The notes under the pieces were generated by a model. The model did not search any database and had not been told where the DNA came from. It worked only from the letters and a program-made list of their open reading frames with translations. Positions 38,250 through 49,800 of a DNA stretch of 64,000 nucleotides are shown one piece after another. Position numbers and translations under genes: made by a program. Source of the stretch: Martinezella rhizogenes (GTDB lineage: Bacteria > Pseudomonadota > Alphaproteobacteria > Rhizobiales > Rhizobiaceae); contig NZ_JAPYZZ010000014.1 of the NCBI RefSeq assembly GCF_027460065.1, positions 1-64,000 of the forward strand, given 5' to 3'. The stretch's first letter is position 1, and each line of letters begins with the position of its first letter.

Positions 38250-39149
38250 ATGAACGATCACAAAGCTCTCAAAATCTTCCTGATGGCGGCCGAGAAGCGT
38301 AATTTCGCGCAGGTCGCCCGCGAACTCGGCATGACGGCCGCCGGCGTCACGCGCGCCATTGCCGCGCTCGAATGTGACCTCGGTGTGCAATTATTCGTCC
38401 GCACCACACGGCAGGTATCCCTGACCACTGATGGCGCCGTCTTCGCCGCGCAGATACAGCCCGCAGTCGAGGCGCTGGAGAATGCCCGGCGCGATGTCCG
38501 CAACGCCCACAAGGCCGATGAGGGGCGGCTCAGGATCAGCGCGCCGACATGGCTCGGCAAGACGGTACTGCCGCCGATCCTGTCGGGTTTCCGGGAATTG
38601 TATCCGAAAATGTGCTTCGAGATTTCCCTGTCGGACGGCATGGTCAATATTGTCGATGACGACTACGATCTGGCGATCCGCATTTCGGCGGCCCCGTCAG
38701 ACAAATTCACCATCTGGCGCAAGATCAGGGCCGTGCCGAGAATCCTGGTGGCGGCACCGGGCAGCCGGTTCACGCAGATGAAACATCCAAGCGACCTTAC
38801 CCCTGACGATTGCCTTGCCTATAGCGGTGAAAGCCGGCGGGAAAACTGGATCCTCTCGGATGGCGGATCGAGCATCACCATAACTGCCGGTCGCGCCTTC
38901 AGTGCCAATAGTGGCGAGGTTCTGGCCGATATGGCAGCCGATGGCGCAGGCGTAGCCATGCTGCCCGGATTCAATATAGCCGAACATATCCGCAGTGGCC
39001 GACTTGTCCATGTTCTGCCGGGCTGGGCCCCACCGGAACTCTGGCTGACGCTCTATTATCCGCCCTATCAGACCCTGCCGCCCCGCATCGCCACCTTCTC
39101 GAAATTCTTCGAGGAACAGCTGGCGTCCCATATGGTGACGCTGGACTAA
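38250..39149 (+). CDS. LysR-family regulator (CrgA/AaeR group)
   Basis: Regulator of 299 residues. The helix-turn-helix NFAQVARELGMTAAGVTRAI is at the N-terminus and is followed by an effector domain with RLRISAPTWLGKTVLPPIL, the hallmark of the CrgA/YafC/AaeR group. It diverges from the dioxygenase gene and most likely controls the leftward unit (dioxygenase, isochorismatase-like hydrolase, XapX, amidohydrolase). It differs clearly from the three paralogous LysR proteins elsewhere in the window. Confidence 0.87.
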   Translation: MNDHKALKIFLMAAEKRNFAQVARELGMTAAGVTRAIAALECDLGVQLFVRTTRQVSLTTDGAVFAAQIQPAVEALENARRDVRNAHKADEGRLRISAPTWLGKTVLPPILSGFRELYPKMCFEISLSDGMVNIVDDDYDLAIRISAAPSDKFTIWRKIRAVPRILVAAPGSRFTQMKHPSDLTPDDCLAYSGESRRENWILSDGGSSITITAGRAFSANSGEVLADMAADGAGVAMLPGFNIAEHIRSGRLVHVLPGWAPPELWLTLYYPPYQTLPPRIATFSKFFEEQLASHMVTLD

Positions 39150-39905
39150 AGCCGGCACATTACACCATGACGAAGCGCGGAAGAGCGACGGTTACAAAAG
39201 CGATCCGGCTCCAATAGCCGGAAGGCTCTTTCTACGCCCGTTTGCAGAATGACGTCATCAGAGCATGGCTGAATCAGCCCATTGTTCGCATCTGCCGGGC
39301 TAAAGCATTGTCATGGCCCGAAAACAGCTTCCGATTTTAAAAATCCAGATATACAGCGCAGAGAATGAAGAAAAAAACGAATTTTCAACCGCAACTGGCA
39401 AGCGTTACATAAGCTCATCGCCGCCTATAAAGCATCATCTTTCAATTTATAGCGAGACCGGCAGTCAGAACCCGATACCCCCGCCCTCCTGAAGTCATGC
39501 TACTTATACGATAGCGAACGCATCTGGCGTCAGGCAGTGGAAAATGGCCAAACCGACATTTGTCCGCTCTATTTTATACTTCACTAGAATCTAAAATATG
39601 CATATCCCAAGAATAGATGGCGCCACCTCAAATATTAACTCGGCTTTAAATGTTCGCCTGATATGACACGCACGTCGCGAGCTTCGTAAGCGGCAAGAAA
39701 TTATTAGCGGCATTCGCACAAGCTAGCGTGGAAAATCCGGGTCCGATCTCCGGCTCGAATTGCATGAAGCGTTTCCAGCGCAGGTTCACATGAGCCATGT
39801 TCTCCACAATTTCGCTTTATTTGCGGATGCCGGATCGCTGTCATCATGGGCAGTGTCTGGCGGCAGATAGGCGTGACCATTCACCATTCGGTAAAGGACA
39901 CGTTC
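39150..39905. other. Gene-free 756-bp region before the first octad-repeat gene
   Basis: No credible open frame on either strand. The base composition is clearly more AT-rich than the surroundings, with A/T-rich patches around 39340-39380 and 39570-39660. It should contain the promoter of the octad-repeat gene and may hold a long leader or transferred DNA. I see no tRNA, transposase remnant or clear inverted repeat. Confidence 0.5.
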
Positions 39906-42875
39906 ATGACTTCGATCCTCTCCTCATTGTCTGCGGTGCAGATTTCCAAACTTTCCACGTCCACGATCGCCAGCCTGACGTCGGAAGACGTGAACGCTCT
40001 TGATAGCACCAAGATCAAGGCTCTCTCTTCCTCCCAGATCGCCTCTTTGAGCACGGATAACCTTGCTCTTTTCAGCTCCGAAGACCTCCGCGCCATTTCG
40101 GTAACCGCTGTCAAGGGCCTGACACTCACCCAGATGGCAAAACTGAGCTCCGCCCAAGTCAGCAGCCTTTCTTCGTCTCAGGTCACGGCACTTTATGCCA
40201 GCCAGCTTGACGCCATGTCGACCGACCAGATCAAGGCGCTCAGCGCGTCTCAGGTCGCAGGCCTCAGCTCCGCTCAGGTTGCGACGCTCAGCAGCGACGA
40301 ACTGGCTCTCTTCTCCACAGACGAGATCAAGTCGATCAGCGCCAATGCCATCGCGGGTCTTTCCACGGCAGCTATCGCTGCTCTCAGCACCGACAACGCA
40401 GCCGCGCTGACAAAGACACAGATTTCCGCCTTGTCTTCCACGCAGTTCAATGCGCTGACCTCCGGCAGCCTTGCAACCTTCTCGGCAGACGAAGTCAAGG
40501 CGATCAGCACCAAGATCCTCGCTGGTCTCGATGTCACCAAGCTCAGCACCGGCAATGTCGCCGCGCTCAGCAAGGCACAGGTTTCGGCGCTTTCGACGGC
40601 GCAGTTTGCAGCCCTGTCGACCGATCAGATCAAGGCACTCACCTCCGAGCAGGTTTCAGGCCTCAGCTCCGCTCAGGTCGCAACGTTGAGCAGCGATGAA
40701 CTGGCCCTGTTCTCCACAGACGAGGTCAAGGCCATCGCCGCGAACGCCGTCGCCGGCCTTTCCTCCGCCGCCCTGGCTGCCCTCACCACCGACAATGCTG
40801 CGGCACTGACGAAGACCCAAATTGCTGGTCTGTCTTCCACACAGCTGAATGCTTTGACATCCGCCAACCTTGCCACCTTCACGGCAGACGAAGTCAAGGC
40901 CATCAGCACCAAGGCGCTGGCCGGCCTCGATGTCACCAAGCTCAGCACCGGAAACATCGCCGCTCTCAGCAGAACCCAGGCCGCATCGCTGTCTTCGGCA
41001 CAGTTTGCAGCCATGTCGACCGATCAGATCAAGGCTCTGACCTCTGATCAGGTAGCAGGTCTCAGCTCCGCTCAGGTTGCAACACTCAGCAGCGACGAAC
41101 TGGCTCTCTTCTCCACCGACGAGATCGGCGCCTTCAGCGCCAATGCTGTCGCTGGCCTTTCTACAGCCGCTCTGGCAGCACTTACCACCGCCAATGCAAC
41201 CGCGCTGACGAAGACGCAGATTGCGGGCCTGTCGTCAACGCAGCTCAACGCCTTCAACTCCGCTAACCTCGCCACCTTCACGGCAGACGAAGTCAAGGCC
41301 ATCAGCACCAAGGCGCTGGCCGGCCTCGATGTCACCAAGCTCAGCACCGGCAACATCGCCGCCCTCAGCAAGGCACAGGTTTCGGCGCTCTCCACGGCTC
41401 AGTTTACGGCCCTGTCGACCGATCAGATCAAGGCCCTCACCTCCGAGCAGGTTTCCGGCCTCAACTCTGCCCAGGTTGCGACGCTCAGCAGCGACGAGCT
41501 GGCCCTGTTCTCCACCGATGAGATCAAGGCCATTGGTGCGAACGCCGTTGCCGGACTTTCGTCCGCCGCCCTGGCTGCCCTCACCACCGACAATGCATCC
41601 GCTCTGACAAAGACCCAGATTGCCGGTCTGTCTTCGACACAGCTGAATGCCTTCAACTCCGCGAACCTCGCTACCTTCACGGCAGACGAGATCAAGGCGA
41701 TCACCACCAAGGCTCTCGCTGGCCTCGATGTCACCAAGCTCAGCACCGGCAACATTGCCGCGCTGACCAAAGCACAGGTTACATCGCTTTCCTCGACGCA
41801 GTTTGCAGCCCTGTCGACTGACCAGATCAAGGCCCTCACCTCCGAGCAGGTTTCCGGCCTCAACTCTGCTCAGGTTGCAACATTGAGCAGCGACGAACTG
41901 GCTCTCTTCTCCACCGACGAGATCAAGTCCATCGCCGCCAATGCCGTTGCCGGTCTGTCTACTGCGGCTCTGGCTGCCCTGACCACGGACAATGCATCCG
42001 CACTGACGAAGACCCAGATTGCCGGCCTCTCTTCGACACAGCTGAATGCCTTCAACTCCGCGAACCTCGCTACCTTCACGGCAGACGAGATCAAGGCCAT
42101 CAGCACCAAGGCGCTGGCCGGCCTCGACGTCACCAAGCTCAGCACCGGCAACATTGCCGCCCTCAGCAGAGCCCAGGCGGCATCGCTCTCGACGGCACAG
42201 TTTGCAGCCATGTCGACCGACCAGATCAAGGCTTTGACCTCCGATCACGTCGCCGGCCTCACCTCCGCCCAGGTTGCGACGCTCAGCAGCGATGAACTGG
42301 CTCTCTTCTCCACGGATGAGATCAAGGCCATCGGCGCCAATGCCGTCTCAGGTCTGTCTACTGCGGCTCTTGCGGCGCTTACCACCGACAACGCAGCAGC
42401 ACTGACGAAGACCCAGATTGCCGGCCTGTCGTCGACGCAGCTCAACGCCTTCAACTCCGCAAACCTCGCCACCTTCACGGCGGAAGAGGTCAAGGCAATC
42501 ACCGCCAAGGCTCTCGGCGGTCTCGATGCCACCAAGCTCAGCACCGGCAACATCGCCGCGCTCAGCAAGGCACAGGCCGCAGCGCTGTCCACGACGCAGT
42601 TCGCAGCACTCTCGACCGACCAGATCAAGGCCCTCACATCCGAGCAGGTCGCAGGTCTGAACTCTGCGCAGGTCGGAACGCTCGACAGCACCGAACTGGC
42701 CCTGTTCTCGACCGATGAGATCAAGGCCATTGGCGCCAACGCCATTGCCGGTCTTTCCACGGCGGCCATTGGCGGTCTCAGCAGCGCGCAGGCTGGAGCA
42801 CTTTCGGCTCAGCAGCTGAAGGTCATGAACGACGCCCAGGTCGAAGCGGTCATCAAAGCCTACAAGACCGTATAA
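39906..42875 (+). CDS. Long octad-repeat protein 1 (989 residues)
   Basis: Almost the whole protein is an 8-residue repeat, x-L-[ST]-[ST]-x-[QE]-[IV]-x, such as ALSTDQIK or GLSSAQVA, about 120 units. From residue about 106 the octads are grouped in a 133-residue unit that recurs with exact spacing six times plus a partial seventh: 16 octads and one shortened unit, DVTKL. No Cys, Trp or Pro was noticed. There is no signal peptide, membrane segment, autotransporter barrel or sortase motif; the C-terminus is QVEAVIKAYKTV. The ATG at 39906 follows AAAGGAC and gives MTSILSSLSAVQI, matching the start of the second octad protein (MTSIIASLNVNQI). It is followed by a terminator and, on the same strand, by an O-glycosyltransferase gene. 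Function unknown; a secreted or surface structural protein modified on Ser/Thr is a hypothesis. Confidence 0.85.
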   Translation: MTSILSSLSAVQISKLSTSTIASLTSEDVNALDSTKIKALSSSQIASLSTDNLALFSSEDLRAISVTAVKGLTLTQMAKLSSAQVSSLSSSQVTALYASQLDAMSTDQIKALSASQVAGLSSAQVATLSSDELALFSTDEIKSISANAIAGLSTAAIAALSTDNAAALTKTQISALSSTQFNALTSGSLATFSADEVKAISTKILAGLDVTKLSTGNVAALSKAQVSALSTAQFAALSTDQIKALTSEQVSGLSSAQVATLSSDELALFSTDEVKAIAANAVAGLSSAALAALTTDNAAALTKTQIAGLSSTQLNALTSANLATFTADEVKAISTKALAGLDVTKLSTGNIAALSRTQAASLSSAQFAAMSTDQIKALTSDQVAGLSSAQVATLSSDELALFSTDEIGAFSANAVAGLSTAALAALTTANATALTKTQIAGLSSTQLNAFNSANLATFTADEVKAISTKALAGLDVTKLSTGNIAALSKAQVSALSTAQFTALSTDQIKALTSEQVSGLNSAQVATLSSDELALFSTDEIKAIGANAVAGLSSAALAALTTDNASALTKTQIAGLSSTQLNAFNSANLATFTADEIKAITTKALAGLDVTKLSTGNIAALTKAQVTSLSSTQFAALSTDQIKALTSEQVSGLNSAQVATLSSDELALFSTDEIKSIAANAVAGLSTAALAALTTDNASALTKTQIAGLSSTQLNAFNSANLATFTADEIKAISTKALAGLDVTKLSTGNIAALSRAQAASLSTAQFAAMSTDQIKALTSDHVAGLTSAQVATLSSDELALFSTDEIKAIGANAVSGLSTAALAALTTDNAAALTKTQIAGLSSTQLNAFNSANLATFTAEEVKAITAKALGGLDATKLSTGNIAALSKAQAAALSTTQFAALSTDQIKALTSEQVAGLNSAQVGTLDSTELALFSTDEIKAIGANAIAGLSTAAIGGLSSAQAGALSAQQLKVMNDAQVEAVIKAYKTV
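40222..42875 (+). repeat. 399-bp super-repeat array inside octad protein 1
   Basis: The landmark CCGA(C/T)CAGATCAAGGC begins at 40222, 40621, 41020, 41419, 41818 (as CTGACCAG...), 42217 and 42616: six intervals of exactly 399 bp. Copies vary at synonymous and some other positions, but long tracts are identical, for example the 80 bases at 40872-40951 and 41271-41350. The last copy is partial. Confidence 0.95.
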
Positions 42876-42895
42876 GACTTAAGAGACAAGACAAT

Positions 42896-42931
42896 CCACG
42901 ACGCGGCCCAAAGCCGCGTCGTGGTCATTTT
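42896..42931 (+). terminator. Terminator after octad-repeat gene 1
   Basis: A perfect 11-bp stem (CCACGACGCGG at 42896-42906, CCGCGTCGTGG at 42914-42924) with loop CCCAAAG and a TCATTTT tail. It starts 21 bp after the stop, so the repeat gene is probably transcribed apart from the glycosyltransferase gene. Confidence 0.82.
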
Positions 42932-43409
42932 GGGCTCTTCATTGCGAATGGTTCGGAAGGCTCTTCAGTATCTGTCCGAGCAAATGTCCATCGCCACCAG
43001 GCCGTCAGCATGGCCAATCTTTTCGGCGGGACACACAACAGTATTCTCACGACGAACCCGTGATGTATATCCTCGGCATGGGCGATAAATATATCGCGCA
43101 TTCTTTCCGGTACTTGGCAGAAAAATACATCGGCAGTGTTTGTCGGATCAATCCTTTCGTCACCGGGACGAACGACAGGATGAAACACTCTCATCCGCAG
43201 AACATGTGAGCAATATGTCGCTCGGCATGACTGTACCAGTGCCTCCAGGACAGCCGTTTAACTTCACCTCTCCGGACCAGCTACCGATCCGGGCAAGCAA
43301 TCCGGCCTTCAACACATCCAGCCACAGGCAAGTTATCTGCGATAGCTAAAGATGGCCCATCAACAGGCTGTTTTATCTTCGACCCTTTGTCGCCTTGCCG
43401 CAGGATGTC
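42932..43409. other. Gene-poor 478-bp region before the glycosyltransferase gene
   Basis: Two short open frames exist (minus strand 42925-43194, plus strand 43140-43349), but neither has a good ribosome site or a recognisable product. The region should hold the promoter of the glycosyltransferase gene. No repeats or mobile-element ends seen. Confidence 0.45.
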
Positions 43410-45455
43410 ATGACCGCCAACCACGCCTCTCCTTCAAACGACGCCGCCGCTCCCAGCGCCCTCGATCTCGCGCGGAACCAACGGTTGAGCCTCATGGATC
43501 TGTTGAGCGTATCAGAGGCGCTTAATGCCGCCGGCCAGCAGGCCGCTGCTGCGGAGCTTTACAAGACCTGGGTCGCATTCAACGACAATAACCCGACGAT
43601 CCATCTCGCCTATTTCAACTATGCCGTCATGCTGAACCAACTGGGCGACCGCGCAGGCGCCGTACAGGCGTTCCGCGCCTGCCTGAAGGCCAATCCGGAA
43701 TTTGCCCCCGGCCACATCAATCTCGGGCGCGCGCTTGAAGATGCCGGGCTGATCGGCCACGCGGTGGAGCAATGGTCGCATTATGCCGAGGCGACGAAAA
43801 ATGTCGACGCCGAGACGATCGGCCATCGGCATATGACCCTGCAGAACATGGGCCGTGTTCTCGAAGGGGCAGGCAAGCTTGAGGAGGCCGAGACCGCTTT
43901 GCTGCAGGCATTCGAACTGCGACCGGAACTGCCGGAAGCCGGCCAGCACTGGGCATCCCTGCGGCAGCGCCAGTGCAAATGGCCCGTCCTCGCTCCTTCG
44001 AGCCACATTCCCGCGCGCAAGATGCTCGACGCGATGTCGTCGCTGACGCTCAGCTGTTACGCCGACGACCCGATATTCCAGCTGGCCAAGGCTTACCGCC
44101 TCAGCAAAACGCTGATCGGCGCGCGTCCGGACCTCAGCCGTTTTCCGCGCAGGTCGCCGAAACGGAAATCCGGCACCGGGCAGCGTCTGCGCGTCGGCTA
44201 CCTCTCATCGGATCTTCGCGATCATGCCGTCGGCTTCGCCCTCTGCGAAGTTCTGGAACTGCATGACAAGGACAGCCTTGAGGTCTTCGCCTATTATTGC
44301 GGCAATGTCCGCGGCACTGACAGCACGCAGGCGCGCATCAAGGCCGCGGTCCATTGCTGGCGGGATATTCACGGTGTGGATGATGCCACCGCCGCCGCAC
44401 AGATCATCGCCGACGAGATCGACATATTGATCGACGTGAATGGCTACACCAAGGACGCCCGCGCGAAAATCTTCGCCCATCGTCCTGCACCTGTCATCGT
44501 CAGCTTCTGCGGTTACCCCGGATCGATGGGCAGCCCGTTCCATCAATATCTGATCTCTGACGGCTACATGATCCCGCCGGAGAACGAAATCTATTATTCC
44601 GAGAAGGTGCTGCGCATCGCCTGCGACCAGCCGCTGGACCGCAAGCGGCCCATCGCCGCCCGGCCAAGCCGGGCCGAAGTCGGACTGCCGGAGGATGCCT
44701 TCGTTTATGCCAGTTTCAACGGCATGCAGAAGATCACCGAAAACTGCTTCGCGCGATGGATGACGATCCTGTCGGAGACGCCCGGCAGCCTGCTATGGCT
44801 GCTGACGGGGGATGACGACGTCAATCAACGCCTGCGAGACCTTGCGGAAAAGAGCGGCGTTGCGTCCGAGCGGCTCGTCTTCGCGCCGAAGGCCCAGAAC
44901 CCGCAGCATATCGCCCGCATCGGTCTTGCCGATCTGTTTCTCGACACATTCCCCTATGGCGCACATTCCACGGCATCGGATGCGATAACCTCAGGCCTGC
45001 CCGTCCTTACCATGTCCGGCAAAACCTTTGCCGCACGCTTCTGCGGCAGCATCGTCACCGCGGCGGGCGTGCCGGAAATGATCTGCTCTTCACCGGACGA
45101 TTATGTCGCCCGCGCCATCGGTTTCGAACGAGACCGCCAAAGCCTTCTCGAGGTCAGGGAATCGATCGCCCGGCAGCGCGAGACAAGCGTCCTGCGGGAT
45201 ATCCCTGCGCTCGCACGGCGTCTGGAAGAACTCTTCTGGCAAATGCAGGGCGAATGCGAGCGCGGCGAGACACCGGTGCCCGATCTCAGCAATCTCGATA
45301 TTTATTATGAAGCGGGCGCGGAAGCGCTGCTGGAAAACATCGAGTTCGAGGACGAACAGAGCTACCGCGAGCGCTACCTGAAGAAGCTACGGCAATGGCA
45401 CGATTATGCGCCGATCCCCTATGACCGCCGCCTCTGGCAGAAACCGGACAATTGA
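43410..45455 (+). CDS. TPR/SPINDLY-type protein O-glycosyltransferase (GT41-like)
   Basis: Cytosolic enzyme of 681 residues. The N-terminal third holds tetratricopeptide repeats (for example LAYFNYAVMLNQLGDRAGAV and GHINLGRALEDAGLIGHAVE) that would bind protein substrate. The rest is the OGT/SPINDLY catalytic region: RVGYLSSDLRDHAVGF, DILIDVNGYTKDAR, SFCGYPGSMGSPFHQYLISD, and DTFPYGAHSTASDAI followed by GLPVLTMSGKTFAARFCGS. Such enzymes add a sugar (GlcNAc, fucose or others) to Ser/Thr; in bacteria they can modify flagellins or adhesins. The ATG at 43410 follows CAGGA; a TTG at 43395 is also in frame. It sits between two Ser/Thr-rich repeat-protein genes and 101 bp ahead of the UDP-galactopyranose mutase gene. 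Donor sugar and target are not proven. Confidence 0.88.
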   Translation: MTANHASPSNDAAAPSALDLARNQRLSLMDLLSVSEALNAAGQQAAAAELYKTWVAFNDNNPTIHLAYFNYAVMLNQLGDRAGAVQAFRACLKANPEFAPGHINLGRALEDAGLIGHAVEQWSHYAEATKNVDAETIGHRHMTLQNMGRVLEGAGKLEEAETALLQAFELRPELPEAGQHWASLRQRQCKWPVLAPSSHIPARKMLDAMSSLTLSCYADDPIFQLAKAYRLSKTLIGARPDLSRFPRRSPKRKSGTGQRLRVGYLSSDLRDHAVGFALCEVLELHDKDSLEVFAYYCGNVRGTDSTQARIKAAVHCWRDIHGVDDATAAAQIIADEIDILIDVNGYTKDARAKIFAHRPAPVIVSFCGYPGSMGSPFHQYLISDGYMIPPENEIYYSEKVLRIACDQPLDRKRPIAARPSRAEVGLPEDAFVYASFNGMQKITENCFARWMTILSETPGSLLWLLTGDDDVNQRLRDLAEKSGVASERLVFAPKAQNPQHIARIGLADLFLDTFPYGAHSTASDAITSGLPVLTMSGKTFAARFCGSIVTAAGVPEMICSSPDDYVARAIGFERDRQSLLEVRESIARQRETSVLRDIPALARRLEELFWQMQGECERGETPVPDLSNLDIYYEAGAEALLENIEFEDEQSYRERYLKKLRQWHDYAPIPYDRRLWQKPDN

Positions 45456-45517
45456 GCGCGGGATCGAACGGCACGGGCCAGGACAAGCGCCATGCGGCGC
45501 ATCCCGGCAAATCTTGA

Positions 45518-46714
<1,197 letters not shown>

Positions 46715-46880
46715 GACGAATATGGCAAAGAGCGGCCGGTGAAAGCGCAACTTAAGGTTCAGGCAAGCCCGATTGCGTACTCAACATCTGAAAAATGATG
46801 GACCTGAGTAACCGATGCTCTTCCGGGGGCTGGGGCAGGAAATCCATCTGTCGAGGCTTGGGCTTTAGGATTTTCCAGAC

Positions 46881-49800
46881 ATGACGTCGATCATTGCTTC
46901 CCTGAATGTCAATCAGATCAGATATCTCTCGACAGAGGCGGTCGCCGCCTGGACGACCGAGGACGTGGCGTCGCTCTCCACAACGCAGATCAAGGCGCTC
47001 TCATCGGATCAAATCGCGGCATTGGATGTGGAGGATGTGAAAGTCCTCAACTCTCAACAGCTAAGCGCCATTTCCCAGGGTGCCATTGTTGGTTTGACGC
47101 TCGATCAGCTCAATATTCTCGATCAATACGCCATCAAAAGTCTGAGTGCGAGCCAGGTTTCCGCGCTGACGACCACCCAGTTTCACGCTTTGACGACGGA
47201 TCAGGCGGAAGCCCTGACCTCCTCCCAGGTGCGCGTTCTCAGCTCAGCGCAACTTGCGGCGCTGAGCGCGGAGGATATCGCAACATTCTCCACCGCTGAC
47301 ATGGCCGCGATTACGGCCAAAGCCATGCCGGGCCTCGGCACGGAGGTGATAGCAGGGCTAACCCCGGATCAGATCGCGGCGCTGAACATTAGCGCCATCG
47401 CAAGCCTGACCACCGAACAGATCGCGATCCTGAGCCCGCAGCAGGCCGAAGCCCTGACCCCGACACAGGTGAGGGTGTTGAGCTCGCTTCAGCTCTCTGC
47501 CCTCGGAACAGACGATATCGCCACCTTCTCCGCGGCCGACATCGCCGCTATTACCGGCAAGGCCATAGCGGGCCTGAGCACCGAGGCAATCGCGGAACTG
47601 ACGGCGGATCGCATAGCCGCCCTGAATGCAAGCGCGATTGCCGGCCTGACGACGGAGCAGATCGAGGCCTTGAGCACCGATCAGATCGCCGCCTTGACGA
47701 CGGCGCAGATTGCCGCACTTAAAACGACCCATATAGCGGCCTTGAGCACGAGCCAGGTCGAAGCCCTGTCACCGTTACAGGTGCGGTCGCTCAATGCCTC
47801 GCAACTCGCGGTCCTCAGCGCGGAAGATATCGCGACATTCTCCACCGCCGATATTGCCGCGATCACGGGCGCAGCCATGTCCCGCCTGAACACGGAGGCG
47901 ATCAGCACTCTGACGCTGGATCAGATCGCCGCGCTGACGACGGCCCAGCTGAACACCCTCAGTTCGGCACAGTTCCAGGCCCTGAGCGCTGGTCAGGTCG
48001 AGGCCCTGTCCGCCACTCACATTGCCGCCCTCAGTACCGCCGTGATTGCAAGCCTGACAGCCGATCAGATCGAAGCTTTCAGTACCCGGCAGGTCGAGGC
48101 CCTCTCCGCGGCACAGGTGAAGCTGCTGAACTCGACACAAATTGCGGCCCTGAGCCCGGATGACATAGCGACATTTTCAACTGCCGATATCGCGGCGATT
48201 GCCGGCAAGGCAATATCGGGCCTGAGCACGGGCGCAATCGCCGCGCTGACCACGGCCCAGATCGCCGCCCTGACAACCGGTGCGATCGCCAGCCTGACAG
48301 ACGACCAGATCGAAGCCCTGAGCACCAATCAGGTCGCGGCCCTCTCCCCGACTCAGGTGAAATCGCTGAGTTCAACGCAACTCGCTGCCCTGAGCGTGGA
48401 GGATCTCGCGACCTTCTCGAGCGCCGATCTCGCCGCGATTGCCGGCAAGGCCATGTCGGGCTTGAGCACGGATGTCATCGCAGCACTGACCGCCACTCAG
48501 ATCGCCGCCTTCGGCGCCAGCGCGATTGCGGGCCTGACGTCCGATCAGGTCGAAGCCTTGAGCGGCAGCCAGGTCAGCCTTTTGTCCGCCACGCAGATCA
48601 AGGCATTGAGTTCGGCGCAGGTCGCAGCCCTGGGTAACGATGTCGCTGCCCTGTCCACCAGCCAGACCGCCGTACTGAGTGCAGCGGGCATCAAGGGCCT
48701 GAGCCCGGAACAGATTGCAATCCTGCGCGCCGATCAGGTCTCGGCCTTGACCACGGCCCAGATCGCGGCTCTCAGCTCGGGACAGATAACGGCGATGGGC
48801 GCCGGCAACATCGCATCGCTTTCCGTGGCCCAGATTGCGGCCATAAACACGTCAAGCATAACTGGACTTTCAACCGGCCAGATCGCAGCGCTCAGCACCG
48901 AGCAGATTTCCAGGCTATCGGGCAGGCAAATGGCAATGTTGAGTGCGGCACAAATTACGGCGCTCAGCACCGAGGCCGTATCGGCTCTTTCAACGGCACA
49001 GATTTCCAGCCTGAGCGCCGCGGGTATTTCCGGGTTAAGCAAGCAGCAAGTGGCGACATTCAGCACCGCCCAGGTTGAAGCCCTGACAAGTGCGCAGATC
49101 CTCAATTTCAGCTCCATGCATATTGCCGAACTGGGGACGGAAGATCTCGCGAAATTCACCACCAAGGATATCGCTGCGATCAGTTCGAGTGCGATTGCGG
49201 GACTGTCGGCGGAGGCCATCGCCTCCCTGACGACTGCCCAGATTGCCGCTCTGAACACGCAAAGCGTCAATGCGCTGAGCACCGCGCAGATTGCGGCCTT
49301 GACGACCGCTCAGGTCGAGGCCTTGACCTCCACGCAGGTCAGCGCGCTCACCTCGAAGCAGATCGCCGCCTTGAGCACGGATGATATTGCCACGTTCTCG
49401 ACCAAGGATATTGCCGCGATCAATTCGGATGCGATTGCAGGCCTCTCCGCGGAGACCATAGCGTCGCTGACGACAGGCCAGATCGCCGCACTGAATGTGA
49501 AAAGCATCGCGGCGCTCAGCACCGTGCAGATCGTGGCCCTGACGACGGCTCAGGTCGAGGCGTTGACCACCGTTCAGGTCGGCGCTCTCAGCTCGACACA
49601 GGTCGGCGTTCTGAGCGCGGACGATATCGCAACCTTTTCGACGAGGGACATGGCCGCGCTCGGTGCGAGTGCGATCACCGGCCTTTCAAAGGACACCATA
49701 GCGTCGCTGGCGGCATCCCAGATCGCCGCGCTGAGCATGGCCGGTATCAGCGGACTGAGCACCGGGCAGATCGCGGCCTTGACGAGCGATCAGCTCAACG

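Noticed and set aside
39150..39905. Search for insertion-sequence ends or tRNA remnants near the octad locus
   Set aside because: No inverted repeats, transposase fragments or tRNA-like sequence seen.
41235..42248. Long antisense open frame of 337 codons and several others opposite octad gene 1
   Set aside because: They arise because the 24-base repeat lacks stops on the other strand; they have no ribosome sites and only mirror the repeat.
40222..42875. Regular DNA repeats that could suggest a CRISPR array
   Set aside because: Period is a multiple of three with coding constraint and no unique spacers; it is a protein repeat.
42925..43194. Minus-strand frame of 89 codons between the first octad gene and the glycosyltransferase gene
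   Set aside because: Its stop abuts a terminator, which is suggestive, but there is no good ribosome site and no recognisable product.
43140..43349. Plus-strand frame of 69 codons in the same gap
   Set aside because: No ribosome site and composition unlike a protein.
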